Positions 1 to 8,856 are shown, numbered from the stretch's first letter. The stretch: 64,000 bases of DNA from Halovenus sp037080055 (GCF_037080055.1 NZ_JBAOJI010000001.1:434001-498000), one strand, 5' to 3'. Notes: a model not told the origin generated them from the sequence alone. Made by a program: numbers and translations.

Positions 1-2
1 GT

Positions 3-362
3 ATCGAGGCCAACCGTCGAGCGGTCGAGTTCGCCCTCTCGAATCTCGTCGAAAATGCGGTCGAACACGCCGACAACGATGCCCCCGCGGTGGAGTTGGC
101 CGGGTCAGTCGAGCGTGACGCACAGCGAGTGACGATTACGGTCGCCGACGACGGGCCGGGCATCCCCGACCGGGAGGTCGAAGTACTCGAAGCAGGAGAG
201 GAAACGCCGCTGAAACACGGCAGCGGAATCGGGCTCTGGGTGACGAACTGGACGGTTCGCGAACTCGGCGGCGAACTCACCTTCCCCGAGCGTGGGCCGG
301 ACGGGAGTACCGTGGCCGTTCAGTTGCCGACCCGACCACGGACGGATTCCCAGTCAGCCTAA
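3..362 (+). CDS. Sensor histidine kinase, C-terminal fragment (5' end outside window)
   Basis: Only the last ~119 residues of the reading frame are present; the frame is open from base 3. It carries the ATP-binding HATPase_c module: an N box (NLVENAVEH at residues 15-22 of the fragment), a G1-type DDGPGIP motif and a GSGIGLW F/G2 box followed by the usual LGGEL strand. This is the C-terminal catalytic domain of a haloarchaeal two-component kinase and resembles the C-terminus of the complete PAS kinase at 49849-50904. The sensory and phosphoacceptor parts lie upstream, so the input signal cannot be inferred. It ends in TAA at 360-362. Confidence 0.88.
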   Translation: MEANRRAVEFALSNLVENAVEHADNDAPAVELAGSVERDAQRVTITVADDGPGIPDREVEVLEAGEETPLKHGSGIGLWVTNWTVRELGGELTFPERGPDGSTVAVQLPTRPRTDSQSA

Positions 363-378
363 AAGGTGGGACCGGCCG

Positions 379-702
379 TCACCGCGGGACGTACGGATTC
401 AGCGGTGCGGTCACCCGCGCCAGGACCTGCAGGAACTGCTCGCGGAGCGTCGGCGCCGGGCGACGAGTCGTCGCGGTTCGGAACGCCCTCCCCCCGCAGT
501 GCGGACACTCCGTCGGAAAGTCGGTCACGACGGACTGACAGTCGAGACAGACGTAGTGCCGGTCAGACTCCGTCTGTCCTGAGTGATCGTCCCGGATGGT
601 GGTCGGACCGCGAGCAGTTCGTGCGGGTCGGTCGGCTGTTTGGTCTGTGCGATGCATCTGGTCGTCAGGTCCACGTTGTTGCGGACCGGTGTGGTTCCCC
701 AT
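379..702 (-). CDS. Small zinc-ribbon protein, function unknown
   Basis: A 107-residue protein convergent with the kinase fragment. It has one zinc-ribbon knuckle pair, CLDC at residues 52-55 and CPHCGG at 66-71, with a Ser/Thr/Arg-rich N-terminal half and a short C-terminal tail. Zn-ribbon miniproteins of this kind are common in haloarchaea and mostly unassigned. The ATG at 702 was chosen because a weak TATA-like stretch lies about 25-30 bases upstream (~727-736); a second ATG at 657 would give 92 residues and keep the whole zinc ribbon. It is not a rubredoxin, because the C-x2-C pairs are too close together. Confidence 0.55.
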   Translation of the reverse strand: MGNHTGPQQRGPDDQMHRTDQTADRPARTARGPTTIRDDHSGQTESDRHYVCLDCQSVVTDFPTECPHCGGRAFRTATTRRPAPTLREQFLQVLARVTAPLNPYVPR

Positions 703-1040
703 GTGTGATCCCCGTCTGCTGGCGTCGTTGCAATACGATACCGGTGCCTGCGGGAGCGCGAGACAACGGCGACTGGTTGGACGGCAAAGCGAACTGGCAT
801 CTCCGGGCTCGGCGCGGAGTCAGTCAGTCTCCGAACACACCAGACGGCCGACGATTGTCGCGGACAGCGGTGCAACGCTGTCCGTCCCCCGTTGGCGACT
901 GACCTGTTCGCGACCCACCAGTATTAACGTTGAGCCTGAAATTCAATGCAGTTTATACTTCTGTGGCAACTGGCGTGTGAGATAAAAGGGTCCGCAGGAG
1001 AGCCCGCGGAATTATGTGCCGGGTCGAACTAAGCAGGGAT
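703..1040. other. Divergent intergenic region before the thiolase
   Basis: No gene was found here. The right half is AT-richer and contains TATA-like stretches: TTTATAC near 951 and GATAAAAG near 980-987. The latter is suitably placed to start the thiolase transcript around 1007-1012. The left end holds the promoter region for the zinc-ribbon gene on the minus strand. Confidence 0.5.
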
Positions 1041-2213
1041 ATGCGAGACGTATATCTGGTCGGGGCGGGACAGACCCCCTTTGGCTCCTTCCCGGAGCGG
1101 AGCTACCGGGACCTGTTCGCCGAGGCGTATCAGAACGCACGAGAATCGGCCGATAACCCGCCGGATCCGGACGATATCGACGAGGCTGTCGTCGGGTCGC
1201 TCGGTGTCGGCGGACGACAACTCGGGCTCTCCGGACCCGCGGTCACCGAACACGTCGGCCTACACAACGTGACCTGTTCGCGGATCGAAAACGCCTGTGC
1301 AGCGGGCGGGTTCGCCGTCCGGCAGGCGATTCAGGCGATCAAAAGCGGGATGGCCGATGTCGTCGTCGCCGGTGGCTACGAGGTGATGACAGACATGTCC
1401 AGCGACGCGACGAAGTACTGGCTGGGTGTCAGCGGCGAGACCGAGTGGGAACGACTGACTGGTACTACCTTCGCGGGCGTCTACGCCCAGATGGCAAGCG
1501 CCTATCTCGACGAGTACGACGCGACCACGGAGGACCTCTCCCGCGTCGCCGTCAAGAATCACGGTAACGGCGCGAAGAACCCGAAGGCACATCTCGGCTT
1601 CTCCTGTTCGCTCGAAGACGCGGTCAGCGCGCCCGATGTCGCCGCGCCGCTCAATCTCTATCACTGCTGTCCGACCTCCGACGGCGCGGCCGTCGCGCTC
1701 TTTGTCAGCGAGGATGTCGTCGATCAGTACAGCGACGAGCGGATCCGCGTCGCTGGCTCCGGCGGCGCGAGCGACCACGTCGGCCTCGCAGAGCGGGACA
1801 GCTACACCTCACTGTCGGCGACGAAAACGGCCGCCGAGTCGGCCTACGAGGAGGCCGACGTTGCGCCCGACGATCTGGATTTCGCCGAGATTCACGACTG
1901 CTTCGCCATCGCCGAACTGCTCGCCTACGAGGATCTCGGCTTCTGCGAGGAGGGGCAGGCACACACCCTGCTGCGTGAGGGCGTGACCGATCCCGACGGC
2001 GACCTCCCGGTCAACACTTCCGGCGGGCTGAAATCGAAGGGTCACCCCATCGGCGCGACGGGGACCGGACAGGTCGTCGAGGTTTTCGATCAACTCACCG
2101 GTTCGGCGGGTGAGCGCCAACTCGACGATCCGACGCTCGGGCTGACACACAACGTCGGCGGCAGCGGCGGGGCGACCGCTGTACACATCTTCGAGCAGGA
2201 GGTGGGACGATGA
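1041..2213 (+). CDS. Thiolase family protein (SCP2/acetyl-CoA acetyltransferase type)
   Basis: About 390 residues. It condenses or cleaves acyl-CoA chains, probably acetoacetyl-CoA formation or a beta-oxidation thiolysis step. The nucleophile cysteine is C86 in ENACAAGG, the catalytic histidine is about H335 in GHPIGATG, and the C-terminal motif is HNVGG near residue 370. That last motif replaces the CxG of bacterial thiolases and is typical of the SCP-x/archaeal branch. The start is ATG 1041 (MRDVYLVGAGQTPFG), where family similarity begins; an in-frame ATG at 1014 would add nine residues. The gene overlaps the next one by four bases (ATGA), indicating translational coupling with an HMGS-like/DUF35 protein. 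Archaeal thiolase and HMG-CoA synthase are known to form a complex through DUF35. Confidence 0.9.
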   Translation: MRDVYLVGAGQTPFGSFPERSYRDLFAEAYQNARESADNPPDPDDIDEAVVGSLGVGGRQLGLSGPAVTEHVGLHNVTCSRIENACAAGGFAVRQAIQAIKSGMADVVVAGGYEVMTDMSSDATKYWLGVSGETEWERLTGTTFAGVYAQMASAYLDEYDATTEDLSRVAVKNHGNGAKNPKAHLGFSCSLEDAVSAPDVAAPLNLYHCCPTSDGAAVALFVSEDVVDQYSDERIRVAGSGGASDHVGLAERDSYTSLSATKTAAESAYEEADVAPDDLDFAEIHDCFAIAELLAYEDLGFCEEGQAHTLLREGVTDPDGDLPVNTSGGLKSKGHPIGATGTGQVVEVFDQLTGSAGERQLDDPTLGLTHNVGGSGGATAVHIFEQEVGR

Positions 2214-3625
2214 CGGCAATCGAACAACTCGGTACGTACGTCCCGCGGTACGCGCTCTCGGCGGAGACCGTCGAGGAAGCGTGGGGGCAATTCCACGGGG
2301 CTGGCATCGAGCAGACGGCCGTCCCCGGCGGCGACGAGGACACGCTGACAATGGCCTACGAAGCCGCGGCGAACGCGCTCGCCGCCAGCGACAGAAACAC
2401 GGCGGAAATCGACCGGTTGATCGTCGCAACGACGACCCCGCCGCTCGAAGAGGAAGCGATGGGGTCGCGCCTGCGGAGCACTCTCGGACTCGACGAGTCG
2501 ATCCGCTCGCGGCAACTCACCGGGAGCACACGCGCGGGCGCCGAGGCGCTGCTGACCGCGGCAGAAGCCCCCGGGACGGCGCTGGTCGTCGCCAGCGACA
2601 GCCCGCGGGGCGCACCCGACAGCGAAATCGAGCAGGCCGGCGGCGCGGGCGCTGTCGCCGCCGTCGTCGGCGACGACGACGGGGGAGAGATCACGGATCA
2701 CGCCGCCCACGTCGAGGCGGTCCCCGGAACGCGGTTCCGGCCGGCAGGTGACGGCGAGACCGACGGACTAGGAATCGCGACCTACGACAGAGCGGCCTAC
2801 ACCTCCGCGGTCGGTGCCGTCGGAACCGAGGTCGGCGTCGAGGGTGTCGATGCCGTTGCTCTGCAGGCCCCGAACGGCAAACTCCCGTATCGGGCGGCAG
2901 GTGCCCTCAACGTGGAGACAGAGACGATTGCGGCCGGCACGAACGTCTCACAGATCGGCGACACCGGCGCGGCCAGCACGCTGTTCGGATTGGCGACGGC
3001 CGCCCGGTCCGAGGCAGAAGAGACGGTGATCATCGGCTACGGTTCCGGTGACGCGACTGCCCTCGCAGTCGACGGATCCGTTCCGGTTGCGACAGATCCC
3101 CACGACGAGATCGTTCCGACCGAGCGGAAGTCGCTCAGCTACGGCGAGTACCTGCGAATTCGCGGAGAGATCACCACCGGCGAACCGGAAGGCGGCGGCG
3201 CTTACGTCAGCGTCCCGAGTTGGAAGCGCACGATGCCCCAGCGGCACCGACTGGTCGCCGGGGAGTGTACGGACTGCGGAACGCTCGCGTTCCCGCCGGA
3301 GGGTGCCTGTACGGAGTGTGGGACCTTCGAGTCCTACGAGCAGATCGTACTGCCTGGCACCGGCACTGTCGAGGCGGCGACAGAAATCGGCGCGGGCGGC
3401 GCGCCGCCTGAGTTCGTCGAACAGCAGGCCAAGGCCGGCGCGTACACGAGCGCAGTTGTTGCCCTCGACGGCCCCGATGGTGGCTCGGTCTCGATCCCGG
3501 CACAGGTGCTGGGCGACGAGGAGACGACGGTCGGTGATCGCGTGACCGCGACGATTCGGCGCGTCTACACCCAGGAGGATGTGATTCGGTACGGGTTCAA
3601 GATGCGCCCGCTGTCAGAGCCCTGA
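2210..3625 (+). CDS. HMG-CoA synthase-like protein fused to a DUF35 OB-fold/zinc ribbon
   Basis: 471 residues in two parts: a thiolase-superfamily domain aligning end to end with archaeal HMG-CoA synthase (residues ~1-300) and a C-terminal DUF35 module. The zinc ribbon of DUF35 is C353/C356/C367/C370, followed by an OB-fold. By hand alignment the catalytic residues of HMG-CoA synthase are missing: the nucleophile Cys in ACKAG is Thr107 (STRAG), the His in FHQPN is Gln219 (LQAPN), and the Asn in GNT is Asp251 (GDT). Fold and context therefore suggest a scaffold or substrate-channelling partner of the upstream thiolase rather than a working synthase. In other archaea the DUF35 protein is separate and bridges thiolase and synthase; here it is fused. 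Confidence 0.85.
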   Translation: MTAIEQLGTYVPRYALSAETVEEAWGQFHGAGIEQTAVPGGDEDTLTMAYEAAANALAASDRNTAEIDRLIVATTTPPLEEEAMGSRLRSTLGLDESIRSRQLTGSTRAGAEALLTAAEAPGTALVVASDSPRGAPDSEIEQAGGAGAVAAVVGDDDGGEITDHAAHVEAVPGTRFRPAGDGETDGLGIATYDRAAYTSAVGAVGTEVGVEGVDAVALQAPNGKLPYRAAGALNVETETIAAGTNVSQIGDTGAASTLFGLATAARSEAEETVIIGYGSGDATALAVDGSVPVATDPHDEIVPTERKSLSYGEYLRIRGEITTGEPEGGGAYVSVPSWKRTMPQRHRLVAGECTDCGTLAFPPEGACTECGTFESYEQIVLPGTGTVEAATEIGAGGAPPEFVEQQAKAGAYTSAVVALDGPDGGSVSIPAQVLGDEETTVGDRVTATIRRVYTQEDVIRYGFKMRPLSEP

Positions 3626-3686
3626 TCGGTTCTGACCCGGAGACTGTCCGTCTGCTTTTTTATCCCCGATGTGAGTATGGTCGGGT

Positions 3687-4364
3687 ATGTCGGGAGACGA
3701 TTCAGATCGCTCACTCGGCGGCAAGTTCGCAGATGTTCTCGACAGCCTCGGACTGGAGAATCTGACCGACGACTACCGCGACCACAAACGGGAGGCCGAC
3801 GACCGACTCGAACGTGCCTTCGAGGTGGGGCCGAAGGCGGTAGCGACGACGCCGGAACTCGCTGAGGTCGACAAGGTGAACGTCCACCGCGACGGCGGAG
3901 ACGTGCTCGTTCCGGTCGTGACCGTCATCTTCGAGGATGGCGGCGAACCTGCAATGGAGACGGTCTGGCGACTTACGGATGAGATTCTGTCGGCGATTCA
4001 CCCGGTCTTTCGAGACCAGCACGTCCGTCACTACGACATCCAGTTCGGCTACGCGAACGCGGAGGAGACGGAGGCGGTCTTCCGGCGGATGACCGCTCAG
4101 CAAGAACTCGCCGAGGAGTTCGTGACCGATCCGACGGTAGATATCGAGATGCTCCGTGAGCGAATCGAGGCGGGAGACGACGGCGACGACGGCGTCCCGC
4201 CGGTGTACTGGCAGGTCTTCGACGCTCGTTCGCCGGCCGGGTCGGGTGCGTACGCTGGCCCCGCACCAATCTATGCGGCCTGTCAGCGTGAGCCATCCAG
4301 TGCGGTCGGCGAGGTGCTTGCCGGCCAGGAGATGGTCTACACCGGTGGTGCGGCCGGGTTCTGA
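3687..4364 (+). CDS. Unrecognised haloarchaeal protein
   Basis: 225 residues, acidic and soluble, with no signal peptide or membrane segment. I do not recognise the family. A charged N-terminal helical part (~1-50) is followed by a mixed alpha/beta region with alternating hydrophobic strands (around VLVPVVTVIFEDG) and a second helical section to ~165. A Gly/Ala/Pro-rich tail ends in GGAAGF. Codon usage and acidity match the neighbouring genes, so it is very probably real. It lies on the same strand as the thiolase pair (61-base gap) and the amphi-Trp gene (43-base gap), and could be transcribed with either. Confidence 0.7.
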   Translation: MSGDDSDRSLGGKFADVLDSLGLENLTDDYRDHKREADDRLERAFEVGPKAVATTPELAEVDKVNVHRDGGDVLVPVVTVIFEDGGEPAMETVWRLTDEILSAIHPVFRDQHVRHYDIQFGYANAEETEAVFRRMTAQQELAEEFVTDPTVDIEMLRERIEAGDDGDDGVPPVYWQVFDARSPAGSGAYAGPAPIYAACQREPSSAVGEVLAGQEMVYTGGAAGF

Positions 4365-4407
4365 GAGTTCCGAACTCGTTTTGTGTCACAGAGACGTACG
4401 GAGTCTA

Positions 4408-4692
4408 ATGGCAGAGAAGACCGAACTCGAAACCGAGACCGAACAGTCCCCAGCAGAAGCGGCGGAGATGCTCCGTAACATCGCCGACGAAATCGAATCC
4501 GGCGACGAGATCACGGTCAAAGGGAACGACGCAGCGATCACCGTCCCCGGGACCGTCGAGAAACTCGGGACAGAACTCGAAGTCGAACACGAGATCAAAG
4601 GCAAGTACGATCAGGTCGCCGTCGAGATCGAATTCGACTGGACGATCATCCCCGACGAAGAAGACGAGGATCACTCCGAGTCGTCGGAGTAG
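4408..4692 (+). CDS. Amphi-Trp domain protein
   Basis: 94 residues. It matches the small haloarchaeal amphi-Trp domain: an N-terminal amphipathic helix (PAEAAEMLRNIADEIESG) is followed by strands ending with a conserved Trp in EIEFDWT and then an acidic tail. The biological role of this family is unknown. ATG 4408 was chosen because similarity starts at MAEKTELETE and the upstream frame is a shadow of the preceding gene. Its last 22 bases overlap the 3' end of the convergent Old Yellow Enzyme gene. Confidence 0.8.
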   Translation: MAEKTELETETEQSPAEAAEMLRNIADEIESGDEITVKGNDAAITVPGTVEKLGTELEVEHEIKGKYDQVAVEIEFDWTIIPDEEDEDHSESSE

Positions 4693-6008
4693 TCGCGATA
4701 GACGCCCTTTTGTTCGAGATTCGCGCGCTTTCGGACGATCGGCGGCGTGCGACAGCGCCCGGGTTCGCCGGTCGCCTGCGGAACCGTACAGTTGTTACAG
4801 CTCTCACAGAGCGCGCGCTCACCACGGAGCAGTCGGGCGGGAAGCCGCGGCTCCGCGTAGAAGGGGCGGCCGATCCCGACCAGATCGGCAGCCGGCTCCG
4901 AGCCGCCAAGCAGTTCGTCGGCGTGCTCACGCTCGCGAATCCCACCTTCACAGAGGACCGGCACGTCGACAGTCTGGCGGACCCGCCGACAGATGTCTGC
5001 GTTCCAGCCCGGTTCGGCCGGAAACTGGCGGGCCTGTAAGCGATTGAGGGCGGAGACGGCACGCGCTCGGAAGCGAGAGCCGAACACCGAGGCGTACTCG
5101 GACTGCAGATCTTCGGCCGCCCACGCACGGTCGGGGTAGGCCCCGCGGATGAGACTCATATCCCAGTAGACCGAGCAGTTGACCGGGACGAGTGCGTCGT
5201 AGCCGGCGTCGTCGAGGCGTCGGGCAATCCTGACGGTGTCCTCGGGAGAAAGATGCGTCCGAACGAACGGCGGGGCCGCCGTCTCGGCGGGAATCTTCGT
5301 CACGAGTGGGATGTCGCCGGCGTGTTCTCGAACAGCGTCTCGGATTGCGAGCAGAAAGCGAGCGCCGTCGCCGAACTCGTCGTTGCGGTCGTTGTAGTAC
5401 GGAGAGAGAAACTGCTGAATGATGCCCATGTTGGCTCCGGAGAGGTGGATGCCGTCGTAGCCCGCGTCGGCCGCGTAGCCCGCCGCGCGGCCGAACTGCT
5501 CGGCGAGTTCGCGGACCTCAGGAGTCGAGAGCACCTGCGGATCGAGGTCGATCAGTCCCGCCCGGTCGGCGAGTCTGAGATGGAGGGGTGGCTCGGAGAC
5601 GGCGAGTTGTCCCTCGTCGGGGTTGCGCTCGCGGTACTCGCTGTGCCAGAGGCTCATGCTTCGGAGGCCGCCGTGGGCCAGTTGGACGAAGATCCGCGAG
5701 CCGTGCTCGTGGATGCGGTCGGTCAGTTCTGAGAGTCGATCCACGAAATCGGGGTCGTGGACCCGGGTCATGTTCGGCGCGGCACAGCCACCCTCCCCGG
5801 TGACGATGCTCGCACCCTGACAGATCAGTCCTGCGCCGGATTCGGCGGCCGGTTCGAGTTCGTCGATGTAGGTGTCGACGGCATCGGGGCCGTTGCCGGC
5901 GCATTCGAGTAATGGAGCGCGATAGAGGCGATTCGGGAGTTCGACGCCGCCGATTTCGACGGGATCGGTAATTTCCGAGTCAGTCGCTTGTGGATCGGTT
6001 GCGGTCAT
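4671..6008 (-). CDS. NADH:flavin oxidoreductase, Old Yellow Enzyme / 2,4-dienoyl-CoA reductase-like
   Basis: 445 residues forming a single FMN-binding TIM barrel. The OYE start (PVEIGGVELPNRLYRAPL) is followed by FVQLAHGG (about residue 105), the active-site region around GYDGIHLSGANMGIIQQFLSPYYNDRNDEFG and the phosphate-binding end GIGRPFYAEP. A Cys cluster at C401/C404/C407 plus C419 resembles the [4Fe-4S] ligands of 2,4-dienoyl-CoA reductase and trimethylamine dehydrogenase. However, the protein ends there and lacks their C-terminal FAD/NAD(P) domains. The electron donor and substrate are unknown; enoyl-CoA or enone reduction is the family expectation. The ATG lies 3 bases from the stop of cgi121 upstream, so it is probably the last gene of the hel308-cgi121 unit. 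Confidence 0.85.
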   Translation of the reverse strand: MTATDPQATDSEITDPVEIGGVELPNRLYRAPLLECAGNGPDAVDTYIDELEPAAESGAGLICQGASIVTGEGGCAAPNMTRVHDPDFVDRLSELTDRIHEHGSRIFVQLAHGGLRSMSLWHSEYRERNPDEGQLAVSEPPLHLRLADRAGLIDLDPQVLSTPEVRELAEQFGRAAGYAADAGYDGIHLSGANMGIIQQFLSPYYNDRNDEFGDGARFLLAIRDAVREHAGDIPLVTKIPAETAAPPFVRTHLSPEDTVRIARRLDDAGYDALVPVNCSVYWDMSLIRGAYPDRAWAAEDLQSEYASVFGSRFRARAVSALNRLQARQFPAEPGWNADICRRVRQTVDVPVLCEGGIREREHADELLGGSEPAADLVGIGRPFYAEPRLPARLLRGERALCESCNNCTVPQATGEPGRCRTPPIVRKRANLEQKGVYRDYSDDSE

Positions 6009-6011
6009 GAG

Positions 6012-6557
6012 TTATCGGTCGACGACGAGCAAAGTAACGCGCTCGCGGACCAGATCGCTGAGCGTCCCGTCAGTCGCGGCCAGTTCCCGGTCCGTGACCT
6101 CGAAGTACGAGCGCAGTCGCTTCTCCTCGGTTGCGTCGAGTGTCGATTCGGGGTCGAGTTCGGCTTCGAGTGCCGCCGCAGCGTCTCGTTCTGCTTCGGT
6201 CGAGGGTCGGTCGGCGGTCCCCACGGGGTCGCCGCGGTAGTCGTGAGCGTCGCAGTCGACAGCTACCCCGACGACGGGACACTTGCCGGCGGAGACACCC
6301 ATCTCCAGCGCGCGGTTAATTTGGCGGCGGCCCGCCGCGTACAGCAGGATCTCGACACCCGGATCGTCGGCGATGGCCTCGCCGCGCTCGATTGCCCGGA
6401 CAGCGTGATCGACGGCGCGGCGGAGGTGGGCGGCGTCGGCGACGTAGCGGGCGTCGAAGGTCTGGACAGTGACGCCGTGTTCGGCACCAATCGCACTGAT
6501 CTTCTCAACGAAAGTATCGATGTCGTCGATTTCGGTGCAGCCTTCCACAAGATGCAT
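6012..6557 (-). CDS. cgi121: KEOPS complex subunit Cgi121
   Basis: 181 residues. Cgi121 is the KEOPS subunit that binds the 3' CCA end of tRNA and helps the Kae1/Bud32 core make the t6A modification at position 37. The signature YAAGRRQINRALEMGV (about residues 93-108) is the conserved Cgi121 helix-strand block, and DARYVADAAHLRRAVDHA upstream also fits. The start codon overlaps the hel308 stop as TGATG, indicating coupled translation. This pairing of a tRNA-modification subunit with a repair helicase is familiar in haloarchaea. Confidence 0.9.
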   Translation of the reverse strand: MHLVEGCTEIDDIDTFVEKISAIGAEHGVTVQTFDARYVADAAHLRRAVDHAVRAIERGEAIADDPGVEILLYAAGRRQINRALEMGVSAGKCPVVGVAVDCDAHDYRGDPVGTADRPSTEAERDAAAALEAELDPESTLDATEEKRLRSYFEVTDRELAATDGTLSDLVRERVTLLVVDR

Positions 6558-8815
6558 CAGAAATCACCCAGGTTCGCCTGATCGTCCGAAGCGCCGGCGT
6601 CGCCGTCAGTATTACCGCCGTCCGGTGTCGTCACCTCCGCAGATTCGACATTCGGATCGGGCACGACATCGTCCATCGATGGATCACGGTGGCCGGCGTT
6701 TTCGAGAATGTTCTCTGCGGTCTTCTCGCGGCCCCGAAGTGCGGCGAGGACGACCGATTTGTCGGCCTCTCGTAGCGCCGCCCGGTCTTCGATGCCGGCG
6801 TCGTAGAGTCGACGGGCGCGCTTCCGGCCGACGCCGCGAACTCCTGCGAGGTCGACCAACTCCGCCCGGACGCCGTGTTCGACCCGAAGCCGTGCCTCCC
6901 GGATTGCGCCGCCGACGCCGAGACCGAGTTCGGTCGACAGCGACTCCGCCGCGCCGAGCAACCACTGTGCGGTGTCGACTTTCCCACGGATATCGCCGGG
7001 CCCGATTCCGTACCGGTCGGTAATCTCCGATTCGTCGAGTTCGCTCGCCCAGTCTTCGAGCAGGCGGGCGGTTTTCAGCGCCGACAGCCAGTCGTCGAAG
7101 TCGTCGTCGAACTCCGAGGGCGCGTGGCCGAGTAACTCGCTTTCGCGCTCGTGGGCGAGCATCGTGTACTCCTCATCCTCCCCCGAGCGCAGGTAGAGTT
7201 CGTACATGTCCGGCGTCCGGCAGACCAGATGATAGAGGCCAAGCGGCGTCGGATCGCCGTCTTCGAGGCCGTCGATAATTTCGGCGGCGCTCATCGGATC
7301 GAGATAGAGCCGCGAGACGGTGTGGCCGAGGTTCGTCGCCGAGAGGTCGTCGCCCTCGCGTTCGAGGAAGTCGTTGACTTCGAGATACTCGATCACGTCG
7401 TCGACGACGAGTTCGAGGCGGTCGCGGTCGGCGGTCTGGGCGGCGTACAGTGTGCCGTCGAGGAAGTCGAGCAGACCCTCCCGGGAGCGGGCGAACCCGG
7501 AGGCGACAGTCGCGAGGATGTGGGTGCGCAGCGCGGGTTCGGCGGCGAGTTTCGACCGCACTGGCTCGGGATCGGCCCAGACGTACCGCTCGAACAGTTC
7601 GTCGAGTTCGTCGTGGCCGGAGGCGAGCAGAACGGCCTCGCCGTAGGGGTCCCGGCCCGGTCGGCCGGCCCGGCCCATCATCTGGTGGACTTCGAGCACC
7701 GAGAGTGGTTGCATCCCGCCGGCGGTGCCGTCGTAGCGCCGCCAGTCCCGGACGACGACCCGCCGCGAGGGGGTGTTGACACCGGCGGCGAGCGTCGGCG
7801 TCGCGGAGACGACCTTGACGAGTCGGTCCCGGAAAGCGTCCTCGACGAGCGTCCGGTGGTCCCGCGAGAGCCCTGCGTGGTGAAAGGCCGCGCCTTTCTC
7901 GACGGCCTCGGCCAGGTCATCGCTCGTGTCCGTGTCGCTCACGTCGCGGATTTCCTCGGCAATGTCCGCGAGTTCGGCCTGCTCCTCGTCGGTCAGTGCG
8001 TCGCCGGTCGTGCTGGCGAGTCGGCGGGCCGCGGCCTCGGCGTTGCGCCGGGAGTTGACGAACACCAGCGTCGAGCCGTCGTCTTCGAGTGTATCGCGAA
8101 CGATTGCGGCAGCCTGTTCCTCGCTCGATCTGACGGGCAGGCGTTGCTGGCTCCCGTCTTCGAGATGCAGCGCTTCGCCGTAGTGGACGCCCTTTTTGAG
8201 TTCGATCGGTCGCCAGTCAGAGTCGACCAGTTCGGCGTCGAGCCAGTCTGCGAGTTCGTTGGCGTTGCCGATGGTCGCCGATAGCGCGACCGTCTGCAGG
8301 TCGGGGTTCAGTGAGCGGAGTTTGGCGAGGGTCACCTCCAATGTAGGGCCGCGTTCGCCGTCGTCGACGAGGTGGACCTCGTCGGTGACGACACAGGAGA
8401 GGTCGTCGAGCCACTTCGCGTCGTTTCGCACGAGGGAATCTACCTTCTCGCTGGTGGCGACGATGATGTCTTTGCCGGCGAGCCATCCGCCGTCGGACTC
8501 GTAGTTGCCGGTCGTGACGCCGACATCGAGGCCGTACTGCTCGAACTCAGCGAACTCTTCGTGTTTCTCGCTTGCGAGCGCGCGCAACGGGACGATGTAG
8601 AGGGCCGTCCCGCCGCGGTCGACTGCGGCCGCCATCGCGAGGGTAGCGATGAGCGTCTTGCCGCTGGCGGTCGGAATCGAGGCGACGAGATTCTCCCCCT
8701 CGGTGACGCCGGCCTCGACAGCCTCCGCTTGTGGTGGGTACAGCGATTCGATCCCGTCGGCTTCGAGATGCTCGGCCAACCAGGAGGGAATCGCCGGAAT
8801 CTCCGAACTATCCAT
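6557..8815 (-). CDS. hel308: ATP-dependent DNA helicase Hel308
   Basis: 752 residues, normal size. Hel308 is an SF2 3'-5' helicase that remodels stalled replication forks and displaces lagging strands. A Q motif (PPQAEA, 27-32), Walker A (ASIPTASGKT, 45-54), Walker B DEVH (145-148), motif III LSATIGN and motif VI QMMGRAGRPGR (~377-387) are all present, followed by the winged-helix, ratchet and helix-hairpin-helix domains (GVRGVGRKRARRLYDAG). The protein ends in QANLGDF, which fits a PCNA-interacting PIP box (QxxLxxF) at the very C-terminus. A TATA-like GTTAAAAA lies about 25 bases upstream of the start on the minus strand, so it is probably the first gene of the unit. Confidence 0.95.
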   Translation of the reverse strand: MDSSEIPAIPSWLAEHLEADGIESLYPPQAEAVEAGVTEGENLVASIPTASGKTLIATLAMAAAVDRGGTALYIVPLRALASEKHEEFAEFEQYGLDVGVTTGNYESDGGWLAGKDIIVATSEKVDSLVRNDAKWLDDLSCVVTDEVHLVDDGERGPTLEVTLAKLRSLNPDLQTVALSATIGNANELADWLDAELVDSDWRPIELKKGVHYGEALHLEDGSQQRLPVRSSEEQAAAIVRDTLEDDGSTLVFVNSRRNAEAAARRLASTTGDALTDEEQAELADIAEEIRDVSDTDTSDDLAEAVEKGAAFHHAGLSRDHRTLVEDAFRDRLVKVVSATPTLAAGVNTPSRRVVVRDWRRYDGTAGGMQPLSVLEVHQMMGRAGRPGRDPYGEAVLLASGHDELDELFERYVWADPEPVRSKLAAEPALRTHILATVASGFARSREGLLDFLDGTLYAAQTADRDRLELVVDDVIEYLEVNDFLEREGDDLSATNLGHTVSRLYLDPMSAAEIIDGLEDGDPTPLGLYHLVCRTPDMYELYLRSGEDEEYTMLAHERESELLGHAPSEFDDDFDDWLSALKTARLLEDWASELDESEITDRYGIGPGDIRGKVDTAQWLLGAAESLSTELGLGVGGAIREARLRVEHGVRAELVDLAGVRGVGRKRARRLYDAGIEDRAALREADKSVVLAALRGREKTAENILENAGHRDPSMDDVVPDPNVESAEVTTPDGGNTDGDAGASDDQANLGDF

Positions 8816-8856
8816 TACCGATACGTGGGGCGTGCTCGGTTTTTAACGTTCGTGTC

